The notes beneath the pieces are model-generated. The model ran no database searches, was not told where the DNA came from, and saw nothing but the letters and a program-made list of their open reading frames with translations. The position numbers and the translations under genes are program-made. Positions 36,775-46,164 of a DNA stretch of 64,000 nt are shown one piece after another. Each line of letters starts with the position of its first letter. The stretch's first letter is position 1. This stretch comes from Longispora sp040681875 (GTDB lineage: Bacteria; Actinomycetota; Actinomycetes; Mycobacteriales; Micromonosporaceae): assembly GCF_040681875.1 (NCBI RefSeq), contig NZ_JBFAZP010000006.1, forward strand, positions 634,316-698,315, in the 5' to 3' direction.

Positions 36775-36775
<1 letters not shown>
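35630..36775 (-). CDS. sufD: SufD scaffold subunit
   Basis: 381 residues from the ATG at 36775 (MLSETIVPPKTRAQELRSYD). The C-terminal segment GRFDDEHLFYLMSRGITEEE followed by ARRLVVRGFFAELL matches the SufB/SufD beta-helix family. SufD pairs with SufB on SufC. Its ATG overlaps the sufB TAA by one base. A parallel open frame runs through sufB, but the SufD start is set by the coupling and by family length. Confidence 0.95.
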
Positions 36776-38198
<1,423 letters not shown>

Positions 38199-38202
<4 letters not shown>

Positions 38203-38948
38203 GAGTATGTCCTCACGCTCTCGGTGGTCCTAGCGGTGTAGCTGGCGCTGTTGCGCGGGTCCGGGATGTACGTGGTGCACACCCCGTCGCCGTTGGCGAT
38301 GGTCGCCAGTCGTTGGACGTGTGTCCCGACGAGCCGGCTGATCACCTGGGTCTCTGCTTCGCAGAGCTGCGGGAACTCGGCGGCGACGTGCGCCACCGGG
38401 CAGTGGTGCTGGCACAGCTGCCCGCCGGAGGCGATCGCGGTCGCGCCGGCAGCGTATCCCTCGGCCGACAGTGCCCCGGCGAGGGCCTCGGCCCGGGCGA
38501 GAGGCGCGTCACCCGCGTGGGCCATCGCCGCGCGGGCCCGGGTCTCCAGACCCGAGACCTGCTCGGCGAGGAAGGCGTTGACGGCCTCGGTGCCGCCGTG
38601 CTGGGCGATCCACCGCAGCGCGTCGCGGGCCAGGTCGTCGTAGGTGTGCGGCCCACCGGCGGCGCGGCCGGCGTCGGTGAGCTCGAAGGCCTTGGCGGGG
38701 CGGCCCCGGCCGCGCTGGACCCGGCTGGGCCGGTCGCGGCACTCGATCAGGCCGTCGGCGTGCATGGCGTCGAGGTGCCGGCGGATCGCGGCCGGGCTCA
38801 GGCCCAGGGTCTCGCCGAGCTCGGCGGCCGTGGCGGCGCCGTGTTCGAGCAGGAGCTGTGCGACCCGGTCACGGGTGCGGACGTCCACGCCCACCACACC
38901 CCCGGCAGGGGCGGGCGGTGCGCTGAGCTCCGCCGCCGTCTTTTTCAC
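38199..38948 (-). CDS. sufR: SufR, Fe-S-sensing repressor of the suf operon
   Basis: 249 residues from the GTG at 38948 (KKTAAELSAPPAPAGG). A winged helix (RDRVAQLLLEHGAATAAELG, ETLGLSPAAIRRHLDAMHAD) is followed by a C-terminal cluster-binding region. The latter has cysteines in GGQLCQHHCPVAHVAAEF and PQLCEAE, the layout seen in SufR proteins. As first gene of the operon it would repress suf when clusters are sufficient. The frame stays open far upstream, but the SufR motif and a -10-like hexamer sit at 38945-38965, which supports the GTG at 38948. Confidence 0.92.
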
Positions 38949-38959
38949 AACACCAGTGT
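38945..38959 (-). promoter_or_regulatory. sufR: SufR operator overlapping the sufR start
   Basis: Read on the minus strand it is ACACT-N5-TGTGA, which matches the motif I recall for mycobacterial SufR. The TGTGA half contains the GTG start. A TAACAC hexamer ends about 6 bases before the GTG, so transcription may begin at the start codon (leaderless). Confidence 0.65.
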
Positions 38960-39012
38960 TACTTATTTCCGGGGTGGAGGGCAAACCCGGCGGCCAGTGA
39001 CGCCGGACACCC

Positions 39013-39065
39013 TTGAACACGTTCAAATTTATCTGGTACGGTCGGGCCGAGTTGAACGCGTTCAA
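39013..39065 (+). promoter_or_regulatory. Paired TTGAAC palindromes around a promoter
   Basis: TTGAAC-AC-GTTCAA (39013-39026) and the fully palindromic TTGAACGCGTTCAA (39052-39065) lie 39 bp apart. The first contains a candidate -35 TTGAAC; a -10-like TACGGT at 39037-39042 follows after 18 bases. The second lies between the -10 and the gene start at 39084. A dimeric TetR-like repressor could bind both. Confidence 0.6.
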
Positions 39066-39083
39066 CCTTACCGGAGGCCCAGC

Positions 39084-39626
39084 ATGCAGCTCCCCTTCAC
39101 CCCGCTCGAGGTCACCGCCGCCGACGCGCTCCGGCTGACCGCGCTGCTCGGGGTCATCTTCCGGGTGATGGAGTCCTGCGCGTCGCTCAGCTTCAGTTCG
39201 CCTCTGCTCGGGGTGGCCAGCATCGGGATCGTCGCGCCGTTCAACGACGCGGTCGTGCACCTGGTCCAGTTCGGGATCCAGGCCGTGCTCGGGCTCGTCC
39301 TCACCGGGGTCCTGCTGTTCGCCAGCAACCGGATCCGGGAGGGCTCGCCGCGCTGGACCCGGCGCGCCCGGCAGCTCAGCGTGTTCGTGATCGCCGACGT
39401 CGCGTTCTACCTGCTCGGACTCCTGGGCGGGACCGGCTGGCTGATCTTCGTCAGGGTGCGCGGCTCCAGGGACCACCTCGCCTCCGCCGCCGCGAACGCC
39501 TGGCCGCAGATATTTCCGCTGCTCTTCATCGGCATGGAGGTCGGACTGCTGATCTGCGCCGTCCGGGCCCACAAACTGCTCCAGCTGCTCGAGTCGGTCC
39601 AGCCCGCACCACTGCCACGGGGGTAG
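39084..39626 (+). CDS. Small membrane protein of unknown function
   Basis: 180 residues from an ATG preceded by GGAGG. Three clear membrane helices (about 58-81, 98-124 and 141-162) and a weaker hydrophobic stretch near 14-30. No known motif is seen. Its promoter is framed by two palindromes but no regulator gene is adjacent: sufR is divergent and is a different family. It is followed by ctaA, 56 bases later. Confidence 0.75.
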   Translation: MQLPFTPLEVTAADALRLTALLGVIFRVMESCASLSFSSPLLGVASIGIVAPFNDAVVHLVQFGIQAVLGLVLTGVLLFASNRIREGSPRWTRRARQLSVFVIADVAFYLLGLLGGTGWLIFVRVRGSRDHLASAAANAWPQIFPLLFIGMEVGLLICAVRAHKLLQLLESVQPAPLPRG

Positions 39627-39682
39627 CGGTTCGGGTGCCCGGCGGCCCCCCTCTCGGGGTCGCCGGGCGGAACTTCTACGCT

Positions 39683-40567
39683 GTGTCGGTGTTCCGGAGC
39701 CCAGTACTACTCACGCGGGTCGCCCTCGCCTCGCTCATCGCCAACGCCCTGATCGTCGTGACCGGCGGGGCCGTACGGCTCACCGGGTCGGGGCTGGGCT
39801 GCGACACCTGGCCGCAGTGTACGGACGGGTCGTACACCCCGACGAGGGAACTGGGGGTGCACGGGCTGATCGAGTTCGGCAACCGGACCCTGATCGGCGT
39901 CGTCGGACCGCTGGCCATCGCCGCCCTGGTCCTCGCCCTGCTGCACAAGCGCCGCGCGCTGACCGTGCCGGCCACCCTCGTCGTCGCCGGGGTCGGCGCC
40001 CAGGGCCTGCTCGGCGGTCTCACCGTGCACACGACGCTCAACCCGTGGGTGGTGGCCAGCCACTTCCTGCTGTCGATCGTGGCGATCGTGCCCGCGTTCG
40101 CCCTGTGGTTCCGGACCCGGCACCCCGAGCGGGTCGCGGCGTGGATCGTGGCCGGGCCGCTGCGGGGCCTGGTCTGGGCGCTGTGCGTGACGAGCGCGGC
40201 CGTGCTGGTCCTGGGCACCGTGGTGACGGGCAGCGGCCCGCACGCCGGAGACGCCAAGGCCGCCCGGACCGGTTTCGACCCCGAGGCCATGGCGCAGCTG
40301 CACACCGATGCCGTGTTCCTGCTGCTCGGCCTGACCCTCGCGTTGTGGCTGGCCCTGAAGGCGACCGGGGCCCCCGGTCGCGCGGTCGGCGTTCTGCTCG
40401 TGGTCGAACTGGCCCAGGGCGTCATCGGGTTCGTGCAGTACTTCACCCACCTGCCGGTCGTCCTGGTCGGCGCGCACATGGCCGGGGCCTGCGCCGTCTG
40501 GATCGCGACGCTCGCCGTGTGGCACGACCTGCGCACCCCGGGCGCCGCGATCCCCGCCGTCGACTAG
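39683..40567 (+). CDS. ctaA: Heme A synthase (COX15/CtaA)
   Basis: 294 residues from the GTG at 39683; a GTG at 39689 is a close alternative. Seven to eight membrane helices. The conserved GCDTWPQC cysteine pair lies in the first extracytoplasmic loop. Heme-ligand histidines are in VHGLIEFGNR, VASHFLLS, QLHTDAV and VGAHMAGA. It oxidises heme O to heme A for cytochrome c oxidase. Its partner ctaB is 2.4 kb away on the other strand. It overlaps the stop of the convergent lipoprotein gene by 4 bases. Confidence 0.92.
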   Translation: MSVFRSPVLLTRVALASLIANALIVVTGGAVRLTGSGLGCDTWPQCTDGSYTPTRELGVHGLIEFGNRTLIGVVGPLAIAALVLALLHKRRALTVPATLVVAGVGAQGLLGGLTVHTTLNPWVVASHFLLSIVAIVPAFALWFRTRHPERVAAWIVAGPLRGLVWALCVTSAAVLVLGTVVTGSGPHAGDAKAARTGFDPEAMAQLHTDAVFLLLGLTLALWLALKATGAPGRAVGVLLVVELAQGVIGFVQYFTHLPVVLVGAHMAGACAVWIATLAVWHDLRTPGAAIPAVD

Positions 40568-41313
40568 GCCGTCACCCGGTTCAGGAAGTCGGTCAGCGGC
40601 TTGCGGGCCTCCGGCACGTTGAGCAGCCCGTCGCCGTGCGCGCCGTTGCCGGGCAGGACCAGCAGCTTCTTGTCCGTCGCCGGGGCCGCCGCGAGGTCCG
40701 CCTCCGCCTCGGCCGCCTTCAGGTACGGGTCCTGGTCGCCGAGCACGTACAGCGTCGGGGCGGTCAGCTTGGCCGTCCACGGCGCGAGGTCGGTCGGCTG
40801 GTCGCGGTTGTAGACCTTCGCGCAGCTCAGGACGCCGACCCCGGCCACCGCCGGCTGGATCTCCGCCGCGCCGATCACCGACAGGCAGCCGCCCCGGGAG
40901 CCGCCGACCAGGGCGACCTTCTTCGCGCCGCCGGCCCGGACCTTCTCCACGACCGACTTCAGCTCGGCGCTGCGTTCGGGCTGGCCGCCGGCGGCGCCGT
41001 ACGTCCAGACGGCCACCTGGTAGCCCTGGGCGACGAGCTCGCGGGCGTACTCGACCCAGTCGCAGCCGTTGCCGTCGGCGGTGTTGGAGAACACCACGGC
41101 CCGGTCCCCCTTGCCCATGATCGCGCCGGTCAGCCCGGGAACCCCCAGCTCCCGGCCCTCCTCGGACTTCACGCAGCCGGCGAACGCGAAGCCGGGCAGC
41201 GCCGCGTCCCGGCCCGCCTTGGGTGACTGGGTCGGCGTGGCCCCCGGCTTCGGGGTGCCGGTGCAGCCGGCGAGGAGGCCGAGCAGGGCGAGCGTGATCA
41301 CGGTGCGTCTCAT
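40564..41313 (-). CDS. Lipoprotein with alpha/beta-hydrolase fold
   Basis: 249 residues. A lipobox (LLGLLAGC) indicates membrane anchoring. The hydrolase fold shows the nucleophile elbow GGSRGG, an acidic residue in YVLGDQDPYL and the histidine in NGAHGDGLL. The substrate is unknown. The small inverted repeat GTCAC-N5-GTGAC at 41352-41366, about 40 bases upstream, could be an operator. Confidence 0.85.
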   Translation of the reverse strand: MRRTVITLALLGLLAGCTGTPKPGATPTQSPKAGRDAALPGFAFAGCVKSEEGRELGVPGLTGAIMGKGDRAVVFSNTADGNGCDWVEYARELVAQGYQVAVWTYGAAGGQPERSAELKSVVEKVRAGGAKKVALVGGSRGGCLSVIGAAEIQPAVAGVGVLSCAKVYNRDQPTDLAPWTAKLTAPTLYVLGDQDPYLKAAEAEADLAAAPATDKKLLVLPGNGAHGDGLLNVPEARKPLTDFLNRVTA

Positions 41314-41403
41314 CGGTCTTGTGTAGACGGACCGCTGACCCCTGTCAATATGTCACGGTCTGTGACCTCGACGCGACCACCACCCTGACGAGACGGGTAC
41401 GCC

Positions 41404-41430
41404 CGGGCGCGGGGCGGGTTCCGCGCCCGC
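41404..41430 (-). terminator. Hairpin after the ATP-grasp gene
   Basis: cgggcgcgg and ccgcgcccg pair around a 9-base loop, just past the ATP-grasp stop at 41440. No T-tract. Confidence 0.5.
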
Positions 41431-41439
41431 CGGGGGTGC

Positions 41440-42270
41440 TCAGAGGCGGGCGGCGATGGCGCGGGCGAAGCGGGCCGGGGCGCCCGGGTCGTGGCCGAGG
41501 AACAGCGACGGCTCCACCAGCTCCAGTTCGACCAGGAGCGGCGAACCGTCGGGGCCGGGGATCAGGTCGACCCTGGCGTACAGCGGGGCGTCCAGGGAGG
41601 CCACCAGGGCGTCGCCGAGGGCCCGCTCGGCGCCCGACGGTACCCGTGGAGTGATGTTCTCGCCCTTGAACAGGCCCTCGGTGCCGAGGTCGGGGCCGGT
41701 GAGCATGGGCCCCTTGCGGATCGCGTGGCTGTACTCCCCGTTGAAGTAGAGCAGCGCGGTCTCCCCCGCGTCGTCCACGGCGGTTAGGTACGGCTGGAGC
41801 ATCACCGTGCGGCCGGCGGCGTGCAGGCGGGCGACGTGCGCGGCGGCGAGGGCGTCGTCGGCGGGGCCGTAGCGGCCGGTGTCGAGGCTGCCCGCGCTCA
41901 CGGTGGGCTTGAGAACGTACTCGCCGCCGGGGGCCGTGAAGGCCTCGCCCGGGGCCAGGAACACGGTCGGGACGACGGGGACGTCCAGCGCGGCCAGGTA
42001 CCGCTTGTCGGTGTTCGCCTCGACCGTGGCCGCCGGGTTCAGCAGGCGCGGGACGGCGCGCGTCCAGGCGAGGAACTCCTCGCGCCGGGGCGCGTAGTCC
42101 CAGGTGGTGCGCAGGACGGTGAGGTCGAAGGCCGACCAGTCGACCGCCGGGTCGTCCCAGACGGCGGGGACGGCGCGGACACCGAGCTCGGCGAGCGGCC
42201 CGAGGACGAGCGGCTCCTCCTCGTCGAGGTCCGGCATGGCGGAGCAGGTGGCGAGGGAGATGACCTTCAT
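41440..42270 (-). CDS. ATP-grasp domain protein
   Basis: 276 residues from the ATG at 42270 (MKVISLATCSAMPDLDEEEP). The ATP-grasp pattern is seen in GEYVLKPTVSAGSLDTGRYG, MLQPYL and ARVDLIPGPDGSPLLVELEL then VEPSLFL. ATP-grasp enzymes join a carboxylate to an amine or thiol through an acyl phosphate. Similar proteins act in peptide-like or cycloserine-type metabolite synthesis, but no partner enzymes are next to it, so the product is unknown. Confidence 0.82.
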   Translation of the reverse strand: MKVISLATCSAMPDLDEEEPLVLGPLAELGVRAVPAVWDDPAVDWSAFDLTVLRTTWDYAPRREEFLAWTRAVPRLLNPAATVEANTDKRYLAALDVPVVPTVFLAPGEAFTAPGGEYVLKPTVSAGSLDTGRYGPADDALAAAHVARLHAAGRTVMLQPYLTAVDDAGETALLYFNGEYSHAIRKGPMLTGPDLGTEGLFKGENITPRVPSGAERALGDALVASLDAPLYARVDLIPGPDGSPLLVELELVEPSLFLGHDPGAPARFARAIAARL

Positions 42271-42344
42271 GGCGCCATCACACCACACCGGCGGCTCCGT
42301 GGCCCCGGGTCGGCGGACCGTCCGGGGAGCGGGCCGGGTGGCGT

Positions 42345-42405
42345 GCGGGCGGGTCCGGCCCGGGAGCGGGCCCGGAAGGCGGGCGGGTCCGGCCCGGGAG
42401 CGGGC
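42345..42405. repeat. 27-bp perfect direct repeat
   Basis: The identical 27-base segment beginning GCGGGCGGGTCCGGCC occurs at 42345-42371 and 42379-42405 (34-bp period). It lies in the 211-base gap between the ATP-grasp gene and a small conserved gene. No function is evident. Confidence 0.8.
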
Positions 42406-42413
42406 AAAAGTCA

Positions 42414-42439
42414 GCCGCCGGGGTGGTCACCCCGGCGGC
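42414..42439 (-). terminator. Perfect 12-bp stem terminator
   Basis: gccgccggggtg and caccccggcggc form a stem. On the minus strand it is followed by a TTTT run, 43 bases past the stop of the small conserved gene. Confidence 0.75.
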
Positions 42440-42481
42440 GCGGTCGTGCGGTCCGTTCGGAAAGTCTGTGGGCTGGCGGGG

Positions 42482-42820
42482 CTAACGGGCGAAGACGCTG
42501 CGCTTCATGGCCCGCAGCAGCTTCGAGCCGCCGCGCATCCGGTCGCTGATCTCGCGCTCCCACGAGGAGAGGATCGAGACACCGGCCTGGGAGCAGGCCT
42601 CGCGGGCCACGTCCGTCGCTGGCGCGAACTGGTCGCCCCAGGAGCCGTCTTCGCCGACGAGCACGATGCGGGCGCCCTTACGTCCCACGTACTCGATCAC
42701 GGCGCTGGCGCCGTCATGGGCTTCCTTGAACTCTTCGATGTCCGCCACGAGTCCGCTCGGGATCTCGAGCGAGCCGGTACTGTCCGGCTCCGTTGCGGGG
42801 GCAGTCGATGCGTCAGCCAT
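42482..42820 (-). CDS. Small conserved actinobacterial protein of unknown function
   Basis: 112 residues. A disordered Ala/Thr/Ser start is followed by a compact alpha/beta segment (VADIEEFKEAHDGASAVIEY, ARIVLVGEDGSWGDQF) and a basic tail (GGSKLLRAMKRSVFAR). No catalytic motif. The gene stands alone between ctaB and the ATP-grasp gene. Confidence 0.75.
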   Translation of the reverse strand: MADASTAPATEPDSTGSLEIPSGLVADIEEFKEAHDGASAVIEYVGRKGARIVLVGEDGSWGDQFAPATDVAREACSQAGVSILSSWEREISDRMRGGSKLLRAMKRSVFAR

Positions 42821-42931
42821 GCCACCACAGTAGGCACGTCTGGCTTACCCCCGCTTAACATCGGACCAAGAGTGTGACGATGCTTACTCTTATCGAGGCT
42901 GCTAAATCTAGACATATCCGAAACGGACTGA

Positions 42932-43897
42932 TCAGCCTGTCAACAATGCGTCAACCGCGACGGCGACGAACAGGACCGTCACGTAGGTGAGCGACCAGTG
43001 GAAGAGCCGCATCGTCTTCAACTCCCCGCCGGCCCGGGTCTGGAGGTAGAACCGGACGGCCTCCCGGGTGAAGATGGCGCCCGCGACGACCGCCGGGACC
43101 CCGTACACCCAGCTGAGGTTCGCCACCGGCCACAGCGCGAGCGAGGCGGCGACGGTGAGCACGGTGTAGACCACGCTCTCCAACGCGACCCGCCGCGCCG
43201 AGGCGACCACGGGGAGCATCGGGATGCTCGCCGCGGCGTAGTCGTCCTTGAACTTCATCGCCAGCGCCCAGAAGTGCGGCGGCTGCCAGAAGAACATCAC
43301 GGCGAACAGCAGCCACGCGCTCAGCGACAGGGTGCCGGTCACGGCGGCCCAGCCGATCAGCACCGGCGCCGCGCCGCACGCCCCGCCGAGCACGGTGTTG
43401 TGCGGGGTCGTGCGCTTGAGCCACATCGTGTAGATCACCGCGTAGTAGATGATCGCGGCGAACGTCAGGGCCGTGGCCAGCAGGTTCGTCGTGAGCGCCA
43501 TCAGCGCGACAGCCACCGTGCCCAGGGTCAGGCCGAAGGTGAGCGCCCCGCGCGGCGAGATCCGCCCGGTGACGAGCGGCCGGGACCGCGTACGGCGCAT
43601 CAGCGGATCGATGTCGCGGTCGTACCAGCAGTTCAGGACGTTGGCGCTGGCCGCGGCGAGCGTGCCGCCGACCACGGTGGCCAGGATCAGCCACAGGGAC
43701 GGCACGCCACGCTCGGCCAGCAGCATCGCCGGCACGGTGGTGACGAGCAGCAGTTCGACGATGCGTGGCTTGGTCAGGGAGACGTACGCCCGGAAGAGGC
43801 CCACCCGCGCGGCGCTGTCCTGGACGTCGGGGGTCCCGGCCGCCGCGTGCGGCAGGCGGGCCACGGCCTCCCCGGGGCTGTCGGCGACGGTACTCAC
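42932..43897 (-). CDS. ctaB: Protoheme IX farnesyltransferase
   Basis: 321 residues with about nine membrane helices. The prenyltransferase motif NCWYDRDIDPLMRRTRSRPL carries the aspartates that bind Mg-farnesyl diphosphate. It converts heme B to heme O for cytochrome oxidase. It is divergent from tkt, a common actinobacterial arrangement. Confidence 0.96.
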   Translation of the reverse strand: MSTVADSPGEAVARLPHAAAGTPDVQDSAARVGLFRAYVSLTKPRIVELLLVTTVPAMLLAERGVPSLWLILATVVGGTLAAASANVLNCWYDRDIDPLMRRTRSRPLVTGRISPRGALTFGLTLGTVAVALMALTTNLLATALTFAAIIYYAVIYTMWLKRTTPHNTVLGGACGAAPVLIGWAAVTGTLSLSAWLLFAVMFFWQPPHFWALAMKFKDDYAAASIPMLPVVASARRVALESVVYTVLTVAASLALWPVANLSWVYGVPAVVAGAIFTREAVRFYLQTRAGGELKTMRLFHWSLTYVTVLFVAVAVDALLTG

Positions 43898-44062
43898 CGG
43901 TGAATGGCCACCCTCCGAGTCTGTCTACAAAACGTAGAACAGGGTATGCCCGTGACCTGGGCAGCGGCAGCGCGGGGTACGCGGGTGGTTCAGCGTTCGA
44001 CCCCCGACCCGGATAGGTAGGGTCAACGAAGACGTTCTCGGATATGAGGGGCTAGAAGAATC

Positions 44063-46153
44063 GTGACTCTGGACTGGTCCGACCTCGATCGTCGTGCTGT
44101 CGACACGGCGAGGGTGCTGGCAATTGACGCGGTGGAGCGGGCGGGCAACGGGCATCCGGGCACAGCGATGAGCCTGGCCCCCGCGGCGTTCCTGCTGTTC
44201 AACAGGGTGTTGCGACACGACCCGGCCGATCCGGCGTGGGCGGGCCGGGACCGGTTCGTCCTGTCCTGCGGCCACTCGTCGCTGACGCTGTACATTCAGC
44301 TCTACCTGTCCGGTTACGGGCTGACGCTCGACGACCTGGAGCACCTGCGCCAGTGGGGCTCGCTCACCCCGGGCCACCCGGAGCACGGGCACACCGCGGG
44401 CGTCGAGACGACCACGGGCCCGCTCGGCCAGGGTCTGGCCAACGCGGTCGGGATGGCCATGGCCGCCCGGCGCGAGCGCGGCCTGTTCGACCCGGACGCC
44501 GCCGCGGGCACGAGCCCGTTCGACCACGACATCTGGGTGTTCGCCTCCGACGGCGACCTGGAGGAGGGCGTGACCTCCGAGGCCAGCTCGCTCGCCGGCC
44601 ACCAGAAGCTCGGCAACCTGTGCGTGGTCTGGGACGACAACGAGATCTCGATCGAGGGCGACACCCACATCGCGTTCTCCGAGGACGTCTGCCAGCGCTA
44701 CGAGGCGTACGGCTGGCACGTGCAGCGGGTCGACTGGCTGAGGACCGGCGAGTACCAGGAGGACGTGGCGGCCCTGTTCGCCGCCCTGGAGGCCGCGCGC
44801 TCGACCACCGACAAGCCGTCGTTCATCGCGCTGCGGACGATCATCGGCTGGCCCGCCCCGAAGAAGCAGAACACCTACGCGGCGCACGGCTCGGCCCTCG
44901 GCGCCGAGGAGGCCGCCGCGACGAAGACGCTGCTCGGGTTCGACCCGGCGGAGTCGTTCGTCGTCGCCGACGACGTCCTGGCCCACGCCCGCGAGGTCAA
45001 CGTCCGGGCGAAGGCGGACCGGGCCGCGTGGCAGAAGACGTTCGACGCCTGGGCGGCGGCGAACCCGGAGCGGCACGCGCTGTTCGAGCGGCTCGCGGCC
45101 AAGGAGCTGCCGGCCGGCTGGACGGACAAGCTCCCGACGTTCCCGGCCGACCCGAAGGGGATGGCCACCCGAGTCGCCTCCGGCAAGGTGCTCAACGCGC
45201 TCGCCGCCGAGCTGCCCGAGCTGTGGGGCGGCTCGGCCGACCTCGCGGGCAGCAACAACACGACGATGGACGGCGAGCTGTCGTTCGTGCCGGCCGAGTT
45301 CGCGACGAAGGACTACCCCGGCAACGAGTACGGGCGGACGCTGCACTTCGGCATCCGCGAGCACGCCATGGGCTCCATCCTCAACGGCATCGCGCTGCAC
45401 GGCGGCACCCGGCCGTACGGCGGCACGTTCCTCGTGTTCAGCGACTACATGCGCCCGGCCGTCCGGCTCGCCGCGTTGATGAAGCTGCCCACGGTCTACG
45501 TGTGGACCCACGACTCCATCGGCCTCGGCGAGGACGGCCCGACCCACCAGCCGATCGAGCACCTCGCCGCGCTGCGGGCCATCCCGGGCCTCGACGTGGT
45601 CCGCCCCGCCGACGCCAACGAGACCGCCGTCGCGTGGCGCAAGGCCCTGGAGCACACCGACCGGCCGACCGCGCTGGCCCTGACCCGGCAGAACGTGCCG
45701 ACCCTGGACCCGGCGGCCGCCGCCGACGCCGACAAGGGCGGGTACGTGCTGGAGGACTCCGACGGCCTGCCCGACGTGATCCTCATGGCGACCGGCTCGG
45801 AGGTGCAGCTCGCCGTCGGCGCGCGCGCCAAGCTCGTCGAGGAGGGCCTCAACGTCCGGGTGGTGTCCATGCCGTGCCAGGAGTGGTTCGACGCCCAGCC
45901 GGTGGAGTACCGCAACCACGTGCTCCCGCCCGGGGTCAAGGCCCGGGTCAGCGTCGAGGCCGGGATCGCCATGCCGTGGCGGCACCTCGTCGGCGACGCG
46001 GGCGAGTCCGTCAGCATCGAGCACTTCGGGGCCAGCGCGCCCTACCAGATCCTGTTCGAGCAGTTCGGCTTCACCGTGGACAACGTCGTGGCCAAGGCGC
46101 GGGCTTCCCTGTCGCGCGCCGGTCTCGTCCAGGGCTCCACGACCGGAAACTGA
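44063..46153 (+). CDS. tkt: Transketolase
   Basis: 696 residues from a GTG preceded by AGAAG. The ThDP-binding region has VFASDGDLEEGVTSEASSLA and WDDNEISIEGDT. Substrate-site segments are NGHPGTAMS and THDSIGLGEDGPTHQPIEHL. It transfers two-carbon units in the pentose phosphate pathway. It opens the operon tkt-tal-pgi-zwf-opcA-pgl; tal begins 11 bases later. Confidence 0.97.
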   Translation: MTLDWSDLDRRAVDTARVLAIDAVERAGNGHPGTAMSLAPAAFLLFNRVLRHDPADPAWAGRDRFVLSCGHSSLTLYIQLYLSGYGLTLDDLEHLRQWGSLTPGHPEHGHTAGVETTTGPLGQGLANAVGMAMAARRERGLFDPDAAAGTSPFDHDIWVFASDGDLEEGVTSEASSLAGHQKLGNLCVVWDDNEISIEGDTHIAFSEDVCQRYEAYGWHVQRVDWLRTGEYQEDVAALFAALEAARSTTDKPSFIALRTIIGWPAPKKQNTYAAHGSALGAEEAAATKTLLGFDPAESFVVADDVLAHAREVNVRAKADRAAWQKTFDAWAAANPERHALFERLAAKELPAGWTDKLPTFPADPKGMATRVASGKVLNALAAELPELWGGSADLAGSNNTTMDGELSFVPAEFATKDYPGNEYGRTLHFGIREHAMGSILNGIALHGGTRPYGGTFLVFSDYMRPAVRLAALMKLPTVYVWTHDSIGLGEDGPTHQPIEHLAALRAIPGLDVVRPADANETAVAWRKALEHTDRPTALALTRQNVPTLDPAAAADADKGGYVLEDSDGLPDVILMATGSEVQLAVGARAKLVEEGLNVRVVSMPCQEWFDAQPVEYRNHVLPPGVKARVSVEAGIAMPWRHLVGDAGESVSIEHFGASAPYQILFEQFGFTVDNVVAKARASLSRAGLVQGSTTGN

Positions 46154-46164
46154 AGGAGGAGACC

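Noticed and set aside
41440..42270. Cycloserine- or peptide-antibiotic-type ATP-grasp ligase
   Set aside because: The fold is clear but no partner biosynthetic genes are adjacent, so a specific product cannot be claimed.
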